A stretch of DNA of 64,000 bases from Cryptomeria japonica. Its lineage: Eukaryota; Streptophyta; Pinopsida; Cupressales; Cupressaceae. The stretch lies in assembly GCF_030272615.1 (NCBI RefSeq), contig NC_081413.1, forward strand, positions 16,128,285-16,192,284, read 5' to 3'. Position numbers and translations under genes: made by a program. Positions 10,900 through 22,882 of the stretch are shown here, piece by piece (position 1 is the first letter of the stretch; each line of letters begins with the position of its first letter). Below the pieces are notes generated by a model. It was given only the letters and a program-made list of their open reading frames with translations. It had not been told where the DNA came from and ran no database searches.

Positions 10900-11700
10900 C
10901 ATTTGAAAGATGCCTCTAGATGATGCCATTTCACGGCCAGCAATGACAGAAGGATACACTCATAATAGATTTGGTAAAATGGCTTTAAAAATATTCCAAG
11001 TATGTGGTAATTGTTTGACATAATGCCTCATAGAGATGTCATTACACGAAATACGAGTCGGAGAACAAGTGTTAAATGGACTTGGTAGAAAAGCTTTCAA
11101 AAATTTGAAACATATGCATTTGACAATTATAAAGTCGTGTTCCTTTACTAATACTGCAGTTTTTCTGTGAAACTATTCTCTTGGTGTCTAATTCGCACCA
11201 AATTGAGCCATTTGAAAGACATAACAAACTCCAAAGCAAATTCCAATTACAAACCTGAAGTCCAACTCAACAATACTTGCCACAAACATCTACCTTTCTC
11301 GAAGAAAAATGGGAGCCTTAGAGAAAATTTGTATATGAAACAAAGCACACAAAGCTTCTAAGAGATGTCATCTCATGGAGTCCTAGGATTGCAGCATATA
11401 GATAAAATGACAGACAAAATGGTTGTACTTTATATAGGAAATGAGTTCATTGAAGATGCCTTGGATATTCTTAAACATGTGCAATTAATGGATCAGAGCA
11501 ACAAATCTACAGAGTTTGGTTCCAATTCATCTTACTTTTAAATAATTCTCCTCATAGAAAGCAAAGAACAGAGTGTGGAAGCATAGGAAAGGCAAGGGAC
11601 TTGTTTGATAAAATGCCTTAAAGTTTAGAGGAGAATCTTACGCTTAGAGAAATTCAACATGAATTTGAAAGATGCAATGCATTTTATTAGTCCAACTGAT
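10900..11700 (+). pseudogene. PPR (pentatricopeptide repeat) protein gene remnant
   Basis: PPR proteins are organelle RNA-binding factors built of 35-residue repeats. Scattered PPR phrases survive in shifting frames: MPLDDAISRPAMTEGYTHNR then FGKMALKIF near 10910-11000, MPHRDVI near 11022, KMGALEK near 11308, RDVISWSPRIAAY near 11362 and ARDLFDKMP near 11593. These correspond to the usual MPxRDVxSWxAMIAGYxxNG, ACxKMGALEQG and ARxLFDxMP signatures. The reading frame is broken many times, so this is an old pseudogene, or an intron-free copy that has decayed. The ends are approximate. Confidence 0.55.
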
Positions 11701-11879
11701 GACTTTGAAACTACCGTGATTGAATTCGGTTATTGCAATCATGGTTCAAGATAGAGATTTACATTAATTATAAAGATGAGAAGTGGTTGAGCTTTTTCAA
11801 GGGAAGTTATATTTTTATCCTTCCGGTTACATGACTTCAAGGAATGTGAATTATCCTTGTGTTACCTATTTTTGATAGG

Positions 11880-12560
11880 CAAGTGACAACCACAATTCTT
11901 ACAAGTGGTAAACTAACTATGAAGATTCATCTCAAGTGTCATTGAATGGATCATGAAGTCAAGAAGGGACAAAGCTTTTCGTGATGGACATATCCTAATA
12001 GCAACTTGATTCTTCTTTCAAAGTCATAATTTTTTGTAAAAGTGCCTTATGTCACATATTGTAACTAAAAGTTAGAAAGTGGACCTTATTCACGCAAAAG
12101 TGAAGTAGTTTCTAACTAAAATCTTTTTGCATAAAAATGAGTTAGTTATTAACCTATCCAAAGTTAGTTACTAAGGTAGTTGTCCTACAAATCCTATAAA
12201 AACAAGGCTATTTGTAAGGTATGGGAGACTTTTACGATAGGGGGAAAACTCTGCAAAATTTTGTAGAGGAACTAAATGAGAACTTTTGATGTTCATACCT
12301 TTGTATTAAGGGGTTTTTGAACTTGTATATTATCAAAAAGAATAATGAAGAATGCATTGAGTTCTTGTGTCTTGAATGTATTCATGAGTTATCGTTACTA
12401 ATTTCTTGTATGTTGAATTAGTAATCCCTTTATGTATTGGTGAAATCTATTGATGAAACACATCATTTCATGGTATCTTGACTTGCATGTGCTATTACAA
12501 CCTATCTCTTCGTGTGTCGAGGTTTATTGTATTTCTTTCATCATCGTTGCATGACTAACC
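11880..12560 (+). mobile_element. possible decayed LTR fragment
   Basis: The tract has paired gttagttactaa / agttagaaag motifs, a TATA-like cctataaaaac at about 12191, and no coding signal. It resembles the U3-R part of a plant LTR, but I found no partner, target duplication or primer site. Confidence 0.2.
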
Positions 12561-12749
12561 TATTTGGCGGTGACCCCTTTTGTAATTTTTATTATTTATG
12601 GAATCCTACTTGGTATTTGTATGTCTTCTAGTAGGGTTTCTATTATTAATCTTGGTTTAAGTTCTATGTTTTCCCCTTTATGTACTTTTAGGTTAAAAGT
12701 ACACAAAAATCCTAAAATATACCCCTATCATACGAGGGAGTTTCCCCTC

Positions 12750-13139
12750 TCAAACGCAGAGGAAGATTGTGGTTTTACTCCAATCTCTCCAACTTTTGGA
12801 ATGTTTGTTACTACTCATTGGGCAAACAAGACTATTTTTAGATAAACGACCATAGTGACAAATCTGTTTACCAACAAAGAGATAGAGAATGGTTTCCCCA
12901 CATACAAACCCCACCATATAGCACCCATGTCTTATCATAACTTGTTTGGGACAACAAAAAAATCCCCTAGCACAAAGATAGAGTTCAATCTTGCCCTCTG
13001 TGAGGGGCCTCCAAGTCTTTAAAGCCCATTTGTTTAGATCAAGGAGGGAACACCAAACGTTATTAAATATACATATGAGAACATTATGTTTAAAGTGCTC
13101 TTGATTATCTAATAGCTCCCACCCATAAATAACATCCAA
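12750..13139 (-). pseudogene. DUF4283-like / zinc-knuckle retroelement protein fragment
   Basis: An open frame of 129 codons on minus. The part reading NKWALKTWRPLTEGKIELY then CARGFF resembles the W-x-P-L-x-G-x-x-x-x-x-CxxGFF pattern of the DUF4283 domain found in plant LINE-like and gag-like proteins. The rest (YGWELLDNQEHF before it, HYGRLSKNSLVCP after it) is less informative. No zinc knuckle or reverse transcriptase follows, so this would be an isolated fragment. It could also be a chance open frame. Confidence 0.35.
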
Positions 13140-14150
13140 GTAGGTAAATTTTTTGAAAACCTCCCTAAAAAATTATATAAAATATTGGCAAATATTTCAT
13201 TATTCATAGAAAAATATTAATTTTATTAGCAAATTTTTCATTTTTTGAAAAAGAATATTAATTTTGTTGGTGAATTTTTAAAATCAAATAAAATATGTAG
13301 TAAATCTTTATGAATATTTCTCTTCCTTAAACAAATAAAATAATATTTTTGGTGAATTATTCATGTATTCAAACAAATAAAAAAATGTTGTTGGTGAATT
13401 ATGCTTGTATTGAAATAATAATTATCAATTTATTGAAAAATTATGCTTGATATATAACAACTAAAATATGTCTACTAGTGAATTATATACATATCCAAAA
13501 CTATTAATTTAATTATTTGGCAAATGCATTGGCAAGTTTTTGAAAACTTATAGTTTTGGTGGCAAAAATATCAAATGCTAAACAATAATATTTAAGTTTG
13601 TAAATTTTCAACTTTAAAAAAATTTACATATACATCGTTGGATGATCACAGATCAATGGCATAGGTTCTAATCTAGGCTGAAGTTCTCATATAGACAAAT
13701 TTGTAAATAAAGTCATTGGAATTGAGACAAGTGTCAATCCCTTTTTAATCGTACAAGGCTTTCATATTATAGCTTCATCCAAGTGGTCCCACTTCAAAGT
13801 CACAACACTACAAAACTATGCCATGTATCAAACCTATTAGTGGGCCCTATGGTTGTCAATGATATAGGATTGTGTCATCATGCTCACAAGAAAAAATGTT
13901 ATTGTATGGCATTCCTTAGTCTATCACACATTCCCTATTGTTAGAATTTCTAAAGTTGTGAGATTATAGAATAGTAACAAGTGTCACTCATGTCTGGAAT
14001 AGGCCCGAGTATCTCTTTGTTCTTCAACTTGAAGGAGCAGCCCTACTTAAAAATTTTGTGAAAGAAAATAAATAACATTCAACATTGATACTTACATATG
14101 CACCATCAAATGAATGGATATCAACAACATAAGTTCTATTAAGGGTCAAA
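13140..14150. other. AT-rich, nothing recognised
   Basis: Runs of aaataaaat and ttggtgaattat recur in a degenerate fashion from 13150 to 13450. No gene, terminal repeat or RNA gene is visible. Confidence 0.6.
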
Positions 14151-14155
14151 GATCT

Positions 14156-14485
14156 TGTTGGTAATTGTCTAGCATATCCCCTCGGAATCCATGACATGGC
14201 TTAACAACTTCCTATGAGATCCTTAACTGGACGGTATCAGTTTCCTTAATAGATGCATCTTTTGGGGGAAACGACCAACTCAATCTCTTTTAAGTGGTAT
14301 CAGAGCATGGTCACAGGTCCGAATCCCCTCAAGTAATGCCGAGGGAGAGATTTTTGGTAAGTGTCCAACATATCCCCTCTACATTGGTGACATGGCTTAT
14401 AGCCTCCTATGAGATCCTTAACTGGAATGGTATCAATTTCCTGAATAGATGCATCTTTTAGGAGAAACGACCAACTTAACTCCCT
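14156..14485 (+). repeat. direct repeat flanking a tRNA-Met primer-site-like sequence
   Basis: 14156-14289 and 14353-14484 are copies about 197 bp apart. Both contain catatcccct, cctatgagatccttaactgg, cggtatca or tggtatca, ttcctgaatagatgcatctttt and gaaacgaccaact. Between them 14295-14306 reads tggtatcagagc, the usual plant retrotransposon primer-binding site for initiator tRNA-Met. I interpret this as debris of an LTR retrotransposon terminus. Confidence 0.6.
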
Positions 14486-14559
14486 ATACATTTGATACAA
14501 CCAATTTCCTTCATAAAGTCTCAGAAACTAAGATAAGTGTCAGCTTCCTTTTGTGGGTT

Positions 14560-14935
14560 CGCCTCTGAGAAATAGTTTGAGTCCACAACCCAAGTCAACA
14601 TTCTCAAAGCCTGCATAAAAATGGGAGCTTTGGATCAGGGTATGGACATCCAACACATAGTGAACGATAGAGGAATTTCATAGACGTTGCAGTTAGAACA
14701 AACTTAGCAGAGACATGTACGCAAAATGTGTAAGCATAGACAAGGCACGTGAACTAATTAACATCACGCCTCTAAGAAATTTGTTCTCATGGAACAAGCT
14801 GAATGTAGGATATGCAAAATGTGGAATTGTAGACAAAGGCAACTGAACTATATGATAGAATGCCTCAAAGAGCACAATTTTTCTAATGGAATGCTTTGAT
14901 TGCAAGGTATCAACAAAAATGGGGTTGTTTTCCTA
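14560..14935 (+). pseudogene. PPR protein gene remnant
   Basis: Clear PPR phrases: TTQVNILKACIKMGALDQG (about 14580-14640), GMDIQHIVNDRGIS, DMYAKCVSIDKAREL (about 14712), NLFSWNKLNVGYAKCGIVDK, then after a one-base shift ELYDRMPQRAQFF, a TAA, and WNALIARYQQ. This matches two to three consecutive repeats of the plant PLS-type architecture. Several stops (near 14578, 14680 and 14698) and the frameshift near 14843 inactivate it. It is on the plus strand, opposite to the related fragment at 20790-21290. Confidence 0.8.
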
Positions 14936-15009
14936 AGTTTCAAACACTTTGGATGGCCATGGTTGGACATGGGATATATAAATGGTAAATCATTTGTCGC
15001 TGCATTTGC

Positions 15010-16186
15010 CACACCTTTTATATTATATATGAATGCTAGGTACAATATGTTCCTGTGGATTTAACATAGATTTGGAATGAATTTTACATGGGTGTCTTCA
15101 TGCTGTGACTGAATTTCTATGGTCTTTAGCTCTTTTTTGAATAATGATAAAAAAAATTGGTAGATTTAATCATGAATAAATTGGTTTTATTCTTGATATT
15201 TGACACTGCGTCAAGTTATTTTTTATGTTTTTTTTGGCATCATTTATATGATAAAAAATTATGTTATAACACATGGGTTAAAAATTCACCATATTCACAA
15301 TTAAAACTTGAATGTGTACACAATTTTCACATTATACAAATTTACATCGAAGTTTTTAAATAATAATTTTATATTATTTATAAGAAAACTATGTTATGAA
15401 ATGAAATGTAAGTGCAAATTTGATCAAGTAGAACATTGAGTTCGATCAACTCTAATACAAATGTTTCTTAAAAACTTATGAAAATAAAGTTTATTGAATA
15501 GAATTTCAAATTGTAACAAAGTTTTCAAGGAAATAAACCACAACTTGTTATCATCTCATGTGCAAAATGTTATCATCCCAATCACAACAAGTCATTGAAT
15601 TCACTCCTTAAAAATTAAGTTCAACACTTAGTTTCAATTATTGATTTCTTTGAACTACCTCATAATTTTGTTCCTATAATAGTTACTTTTGTCTTAATAA
15701 ATTGATTTAAACACACTTCTCTTTGCAATCTTATTATTATTATAGTTCAACCCTCTTGTGATATTCGTATGGAGGATCTTATCATCTCATTCACATGTTT
15801 TCTCATTTGTTCTTCGAGATCTTCAACTACCATTTTTTTAACTTTAAAATGTCTCTCTATATCATTATCATCATAACATTTCTTCATTCTTCTTTCTATA
15901 TGTTCCTCACTTGTTCTCATTGTCATCTTCAATAAATTGTTTAACATATTATTTTTTTATAGTCTTCATTATTCTTTGTTTTCAAATTTTGTTATTAATC
16001 AAGCCACATCTACAAAGTTGTAATAAAGCAAATAAATTAATTTTAAATATAATTTAAAAGACATTGTTAGAACTAAAAGACAATTTGTAAAGTACATTTT
16101 GATACTACATAAATGCCCAAGATTCGTTAGTCTAAATGGAAAATATTTTTTTATTAAAATATTTACAAGAAGGAATAACATAAGTG
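15010..16186. other. AT-rich, nothing recognised
   Basis: No coding or structural signal that I can support. A 66-codon Lys/Glu/Arg-rich open frame on minus (15947-15747) is the only notable item and has no recognisable family. Confidence 0.5.
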
Positions 16187-16203
16187 AATGTATATTCTTT
16201 ATT

Positions 16204-16336
16204 TTATTTTTTTGCTACCTAGGGTATCCCCAACCCTTGCAAACTCGACCTAGTAAACCCGGGAATGGAGTTGAACTCAAGACTGATGGGGAGAAAACCC
16301 ACTGCCTAAACGAACTCACCTACTTGTTCGGGCTTA
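16204..16336 (-). mobile_element. tRNA-derived SINE with 17-bp target-site duplication
   Basis: The identical 17-mer aatgtatattctttatt stands at 16187-16203 and 16337-16353. The element between them, read on minus, starts taagcccgaacaagtagg, has a box A-like segment (gagttcgtttaggcagtggg), then a box B-like gagttcaactcc, then a tRNA-unrelated part ending gggataccctaggtagc, and finishes in an A-rich tail (aaaaaaataa). Length about 133 bp. SINEs are transcribed by RNA polymerase III from boxes A and B and are mobilised by LINE machinery. The intact duplications show a relatively recent retroposition. The SINE family is not one I can name. Confidence 0.85.
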
Positions 16337-16353
16337 AATGTATATTCTTTATT

Positions 16354-17810
16354 ATTTTTAATCATGATGCATATAAAAAAAATTGTCAACTATAAAGAGT
16401 TTTTGTAAGCATGTTCTTACCATTACAATTTGTCCCTTATTTCCATTGCATATATAGGTTACACCTCTTAACATAATTATTCATATTTCTAATTGTTATT
16501 ATAACGTAATGAAATTTTCATCTCAATTTTTTCAAATTTCTTGCCTCTTAAGTATGTCAAATAATCGCATTCACTTTCTTGAGTCTCTAATGTTATAATC
16601 AAGACAAATTTGGTTCAAGTTTTAGAGAGTCTATATGCCTTCGAATATGAATGTTAAGAGCTTGAAATTAAATCAATGACATTTTCTCAATAACCTCTTG
16701 AATGTTTGTGAGAGTATCTTTGTTTATACTAGTGAATTGCTCTTTAATGTTGATTACTTCAATTTTCTAGTTTAAATGCATCCATCCACTCAATAAACAA
16801 TCTACATTTTGAATTATTAAGGATATTTTATACTAACATGATTTTAAAGTTATGACCTTTATCTCTCTAATTAATGGTAAGTGAAATTCCCATGTCAACA
16901 ACCTCGAATCCTCCCTTTTTTTAACTCTATGATGTGATTGAAATCATCATAGATTTTGTGATGCAGTAAAGTAGATTCATCAATTAATTTTGAACCCTGA
17001 GCAAGGGAATTCCTTATCCAACCTTTGATACCTTTTGTTGCACACCGAATCTCATCTACTTTTTGTATTTCTTTACTAGACATTATAATATGTGAAGATA
17101 TGAAATATTATAAGATTGTACTAGGTCTATCAAATATTACACATCTTCATTCTTCATAGAATAGCGGACATTGAAGTTTGTTTTTATAATCTCTTTCTTG
17201 AATTTGCTTCATTATTTCTCAACTAAATATTGAATAATTTTCATATTTTTATCATATTGAAGTCAATAACCAAGATCAAGAATTTTTTAATACCAAATAA
17301 CCTTCTACACATAACATGGAAATGAAAAAAGACAATTCGTGAGATTATCTAATGTAGAAAACAAAATATGTTATTATACCAAATAAGGATGCAAGATCAA
17401 AACTATAAACATGAATACAATATGGGAAAGATGCTTAAGATACAAAATGTACAAGAGAAGCCTTTCCTTTAAATCTAAGGTAGGACTAGAATAAAATATA
17501 GGATTATACTAAGTGTCACAATCATATGATATGGGACACAAAGAGATAAGTATAATGTGTGTACCTTACACAAGACTTAAGTAAACTTAAGAGTTGGGTG
17601 TGAATAGGTCCTAGAAGGAAATAAATTAGGAAATAATCAATTTCACATGTAATAACCTTGCAAAATATTAGATCAAGTTTGAAGACTTTCTTCTTTTCCA
17701 ATTCAAATTTGAAAAGAATGTAAAATAGAGAAACTGGTATACCAAAATGTTTACCAAAAAACACATCAAACTAAAACTCAATTTGACATATGTGCAAGAA
17801 AGAGTAAATA
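16354..17810. other. AT-rich, nothing recognised
   Basis: Low-complexity AT-rich DNA with many stops in all frames. I see no gene, RNA gene or terminal repeat. Confidence 0.5.
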
Positions 17811-17819
17811 ATGGTAGCT

Positions 17820-18690
17820 AGATGATTCTATTCTTACTTTTTTACACAAGTGGGCTATGGGTAAAAGGTTGTGACAAAATCACCCTAATAGAGAAGACTA
17901 AGGAAACTAAGTTGCACATGGAAGTACCACAAGAAATAAAAAATTTCCAAATGAGACTATACAACCTAGTGTGCCATTACCTCCTAAAACATAAATATTG
18001 GTTCAAATCAAAGGGAGTAAGGTTCTAATTCTGCCAAGACAAAGGAATTAGCACTATTATTTCAAAAAAAAATTATACACAATTGTGACAAGCAGCTGAT
18101 TCTTCTATTTCAATATTTTTTATGTCTATAACATGCCATTTTGTTGGCACATTCTCACTACATTTAACAAATATTCAAATATGACATTGTTCTTGGTTCC
18201 TCATCCCCCCTTTAAGAATGAAAGTTTCACAACACCCTTCTTAATAGTGAACATTCTAAATAGAGTGTGTGATGGAAGAAATGAGGCAAACTTGGATAAT
18301 GGATACCTGCTCTATCATCATTGATGGGTGGACCAGTATCAAATATTGACCACTCATCAATATATTTGTCACAAGTTTAATTGTATCTTATTTTATTAGA
18401 GCTATTGATTATTCAATGGAAAGGAAGGGTGCAAACTTCCAATTTCAAATTGTGAAAGATGTTAAAGAAGACGTTGGGGTCTCTAATATTTTACACTTTA
18501 TGACTACTTCAATGCATACATGTAAGTTAGTTTTATTAATTGGGAAAGTTGTTGCAAACACATTTTTTAGACCCCATGTTATGATCATGCATATGACGAT
18601 GCATTAATATTATTAGGAAGATATATTGAGTGGAGACAATGATGGTAGAAGCTAGAGATGCATAGATGTTCATTTACAACCACCACATCT
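17820..18690 (+). pseudogene. hAT-superfamily transposase remnant (DUF659 region)
   Basis: The core is at 18316-18600: IIIDGWTS near 18318, PLINIFVTSLIV, YFIRAIDYSMERKGANFQ, IVKDVKEDVGVSNIL and RPHVMIMHMTMH. These fit the DUF659 pattern DGWTDxxxxPLINxxVxSxxGxxFLxAVDxS. Just upstream ERVMEEMRQTWIM and ESF(R/T)TPFL fit the preceding hAT segment, and KHKYWFKSKGVRF near 17990 could be the end of a BED zinc finger. The frame shifts at least three times, and there is a stop after IKY. The catalytic C-terminus is not seen. It is a decayed fragment with no terminal inverted repeats found. Confidence 0.65.
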
Positions 18691-18699
18691 CACATTTAT

Positions 18700-20780
18700 T
18701 GTTCGAGGTAATTTCAAGTAAAGAATTAGTCAAGCTCACATTTTTTTACATATTGTAGCTACTTCATTTTTTTAAAGAGAATGGTCGAGGTGGAAGAGCC
18801 TATACAATTAATAGTGGTCAATTACAATTGGCATTGATAACTAGAGGTTGCAACAATAGGAGGAATAAGTGTAAAAAAAGACATCCTTGATGATGGTTGC
18901 AAATTGATATAATGAGTGAGAATTATTAATTTTATTTTTAATTAAAAAATTAATTTATTAATGTTTTAATTCATAAAATTATTTTCCTTATTTGTAATAG
19001 AATTCACTCTTTTGCATTTGAGTCTTAATCCTTATTTTAAATTATACTTTTTGTAACTTTTTTGTACTTGCAAATAGGATTTCTCCTTTATGTCACCTAA
19101 TGCACAAATCATAAGATATGTTAAGATAAAATCTTCAAGCCTTTGAGAGATTTATAAGACACTTGATAGTATTCTTGGACAAAAATGAAAGGCATTCATA
19201 CTAGTGATCCTACTTTCAGATTTGATAAGGAGAATATTAGGCCCATTGAGATACAATTATGGAACATTGTAAGCACCACACTTCATATGGAAAACTATAC
19301 TCTAAATCTCAAATAATATGTAGGAAGGATTGGGAAAGCGCATCCATCTCATGAGGAATAATTGAAAGAAAGGCTTATGAATTCCCTGTGAAAAATGTAT
19401 ACTAATGAGGGTCAACTCTTTTAACACATTAGCTAGCCTTTTTCATTCCTTGTAATCGAACTTGAAGAAAACTAAGGTAATGACCAATAAAAGTACATTA
19501 GATTAAATTGACACTATAAAATGGTGAATGTCACATGAATGTGATGCAAGTTACAGTTGAGGGTGCTTTCCTTTAGCCTCCTTTCACAAGTTTCCAATTA
19601 TTTTTTTGCAAAGAAGAATTGGTCCACATAAATTCATTCATTCAAGCAAGAGGAATAAAATTTACCTTTGATTGATCAAAGAAGTTGGTGATCGCTCATA
19701 ATGTCTTGCAACTACAAAATCAATAGAGAAACTATTTTATTTTAGTAGAAACTTGTTTAAGTTCAAACTTCATAGAAATCTCATGACAATGGGAGAAAAA
19801 TATCCTAGATTATTGTAACAAGATCTTTTGCGTTGGATCAACCAAAGAATCACATGTATCAATACTAGAATTACCTAAATATTTGGTATAGGCATTCTTG
19901 AAATTTGAAATTAGAAGGCTAAATAAGTTAGTGTAAAATCTAAATTCTATGGGATAGTTAAAAAGTCATTTCCAAGCGAGTCATGCCATTAAAAGAACCA
20001 AGTTAATCAATATCCAAGAAATCCTTCAATCTTTGGGAATAAATTGTATTCATAGCAGACCTCTTTAGAATGTATTACTTCCATAGAAATTGAGAAACCC
20101 AAAAGTTAAGAGACTATTTTATTTGCATTTGATCACATGTCCCCTTCAAAGCACTCATTATCATATACAATAGCTAGCAATTATCATAGAGTTTGACAAA
20201 GTTGAACCAAAACTTATATTCAATTGTTCATATTTTTTGACTAATAAAATGATTCCGTAAAATTAAGGGCAAAACATATAGAATGAATTATTATTTATCA
20301 ATCTATATTTAATTGATGAATACAAATATTTTGTCTAAATTTTGGTAGCTCATACTTTGGATGTTATATGTGATCACAAAAACAACCTCTATTGTTTTTA
20401 CTAAGAGTGTGTTGCACAAACACAAACTAATAGACATTTGAATGTGAATTGTATGTGTAGTTCTCTTTCTCCAAATTTAAAAGCTAAATTTTAAGAAAAT
20501 AATAAAACACAGAAACAAATAATAATAATAATCAAATAATGAAAGAATACAAAAAATGACTAATGAATGAGTTGTTTATAATAAAATGAATAACCTGAAA
20601 ATTTTAAAGAGACAACTAATAAATGATAGATAATAGTTTTCTTGCACATATAACAAAAATAAAAATAAAAAATAGTGATGTAATTATATAAAAGAAATTT
20701 GAAAGGACCACTGCCAAAGCATTAAGAAGGTAAGATGATCCGATCTTTTATAAATGAATAAGTTTTAAATCTTTTGATTC
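18700..20780. other. AT-rich, nothing recognised
   Basis: Degenerate DNA with no usable frame. It may hold the rest of the hAT element, but I cannot show that. Confidence 0.5.
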
Positions 20781-20789
20781 AACCCTAAA

Positions 20790-21290
20790 TTTACATAGTT
20801 CACGTGGCTTGTCTAAGCTTACACATTTTGCATACATGTCTACTAGGGCAATTGTAGCTACACCGCGTGGAAAAATTCCATACCCTATTCCAAAGCTCCC
20901 ATTTTCACAGAGGGTGGGGGGCTGCTGGCAAAGCTTTGCACCTACTAATCATATTCGGTTGGAAGTATCTAAACACTTTGCATCATACGCACTTTCTGCA
21001 TATCCTCCAATCATAGCATTCCCTGAGACCACATTTCTTTGGGGTATTCTATCAAACGATTCATGTGCCTTGTCTATGGTTCCACATTTTTGCGTTCATG
21101 TCTACCAGAGCATTTCCGACTGTAATATGCCCCTCCGTTATCCTGTTCTGAAGTTCCCATTTTGGAACAGGCACTGGCAGGGAGTACGCTGCAAATAAAA
21201 ACTGATGTAGAGGGAAACATGTTTTTTTGCGTACCGTGAAACTTCTAGGTGGGAACACTTTGAATTTGAAAGTTAATGGTGACATTTATG
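20790..21290 (-). pseudogene. PPR protein gene remnant
   Basis: Read on minus from about 21280: GHITVGNALVDMNAK, a one-base insertion, then CGTIDKAHESFDRIPQRNVV and SGNAMIGGYAESAYDAK. A second unit follows: VKMGALE, stop, GMEFFHAV, a shift, then VATIALVDMYAKCVSLDKPR near 20815. This is two to three tandem PPR units with the same wording as the plus-strand fragment at 14560. Stops and frameshifts make it non-functional. Confidence 0.8.
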
Positions 21291-21393
21291 TGGACGAAAC
21301 GGATAGGAATGGAATGTCACGTGAAAATATTGGGCCCACAGCCACCTAAGAGGTCAAAGGCTTAGTGTGTTGTTTAATGCTGGCCATATATAT

Positions 21394-21398
21394 GTATG

Positions 21399-21465
<67 letters not shown>

Positions 21466-21483
21466 ACATATATACACATATAT
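21394..21483. repeat. (TA)n / (TATG)n microsatellite
   Basis: TA dinucleotide run of about 40 bp inside a longer tatgta / tacata tract. It directly abuts the start of the LTR-like copy at 21484. Confidence 0.95.
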
Positions 21484-22814
21484 TGTTGTTGCTAGGATAT
21501 GTTGTTCTCATTGATGTCAACATATTTCTATATTTTGCTGTTGTAGAAAGTTGTTTGGTGTTTTGGTGATTACATTGAATTGATCTGGTTGGTTTATCTA
21601 TTTGGGATGTTGGAATACTTTATTATTTATTGGTTTCAGTGATCCGGAAGTTTACTTGATCATATTATTTGATCTGGTTTGGAGTTTAGTCTTTTTATTC
21701 AATGGTTGGCAGAGTTTGGTATTTGATCCATTATGCTCCAGTATGATCATATCTTTGGTTGTGGATTTGGGTGAATGTTTTGGATGTTCATGTGTATCTT
21801 CATTTCAGATAGTTTGTGATTTGGTGTGCTGCAAGTTATCTTTCTAGTCTGAATTGATGTTGTTTTGGTGTTCCTGAGGGTTAGCGTGTTGATTGATGAA
21901 GATTTGATTAAGTGGTGTTGGTGCAGCTATTGCGAATGGTTCTAATGTGCTTGTTGGTGTTTCCTGATTGTGTCCTATTTGTTTTGGTGGTCTACATCAA
22001 TCCTTGTGCGTGGTATTGGTGATTTTGTTGATCCGATGATATTCTTCGTGTTATGTGAATTTTTGGTGGTGTAGCGTGTTGCGATTAATCTTGACGAGAT
22101 TTTTCGTGGTGATGCATGTTTGGAGATTTGGTTTAGGTCCATATTATGTCGTCTACAAATTTATATTGATCTGGTGGTTTATTTATGTATTGTGTGATGT
22201 AATTTTGTAATTGAGGGTTGAGTGTTTGGCCGACCTTGTAGTCAAGGTTAATGAACTGTATAAATAGGTGTTAGATTCATATAATTTGGATATGGTTGTA
22301 GCGTTTGCATTATCAGTGAGTGGATTATGTGCGCATAAGAGAATTTATCTTTTGGTATGGTGAATTATGTAGAGATTGTTGCATGGTAGACAAATGAGCT
22401 CAACAAGAACTATAAGCATTAGAAGATGCTATTTTTGCAGTTCATGTTATCCAGATTGTAGTCCGATCATTATTGTAAGGTAGTGAACCTTCCCTGAAGG
22501 TTGGGGCCTTCTGGGTCATTATATCTTGAGTAGTGAGCTCTAGGAAGTGTGCTTGAATGCATGTGCATTCCCCATTGTAATATTTACACATACTACTATA
22601 GAGTATCATCTTATTGTGGGTTGATTCCCACCGTGATTTTTTCCTTAACCAATTTTTCTACTTCAAAATCTTAGTGTTATGTGAGTTGTTATTATTGTCT
22701 TTATCTTTATTCTTGTTGTAGTTGGTTGTAATCTGAGATTGTGCTTATTTGGTTTAATTCGGTGAAAATTAATTCACCCCCCCTCTCAGTTTTCCTTCAT
22801 TGTTGCTGCCAACA
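21484..22814 (+). mobile_element. solo-LTR-like element, copy A
   Basis: Starts TGTTGTTGC, soon followed by ctcattgatgtcaa, and ends gaaaattaattcacccccc...ctctcag...gttgctgccaaca. The same opening (gtcattgatgtcaa) and closing (ttca, C tract, ctctcag) occur in the copy at 49756-51187, where a target duplication proves the ends, and in reverse at 26011-27180. GT-rich with no long ORF. No target duplication is readable because both sides are microsatellite. Confidence 0.55.
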
Positions 22815-22821
22815 CACACAC

Positions 22822-22880
<59 letters not shown>
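22810..22880. repeat. (CA)n microsatellite
   Basis: About 70 bp of CA with one CG interruption, immediately after the ccaaca end of the LTR-like copy. Confidence 0.97.

Positions 22881-22882
<2 letters not shown>

Noticed and set aside
14295-14306. tRNA gene suspected from tggtatcagagc
   Set aside because: Only the 3'-end complement of initiator tRNA-Met is present, with no cloverleaf. It is a retrotransposon primer site. The same holds at 24613, 31960 and 38607.
15747-15947. Lys/Glu-rich 66-codon ORF on minus
   Set aside because: Charged composition suggests a helix, but there is no start context, splice signal or relation to neighbours.
16099-16395. 98-codon ORF on plus
   Set aside because: It runs through a SINE and both of its target duplications, so it is accidental.
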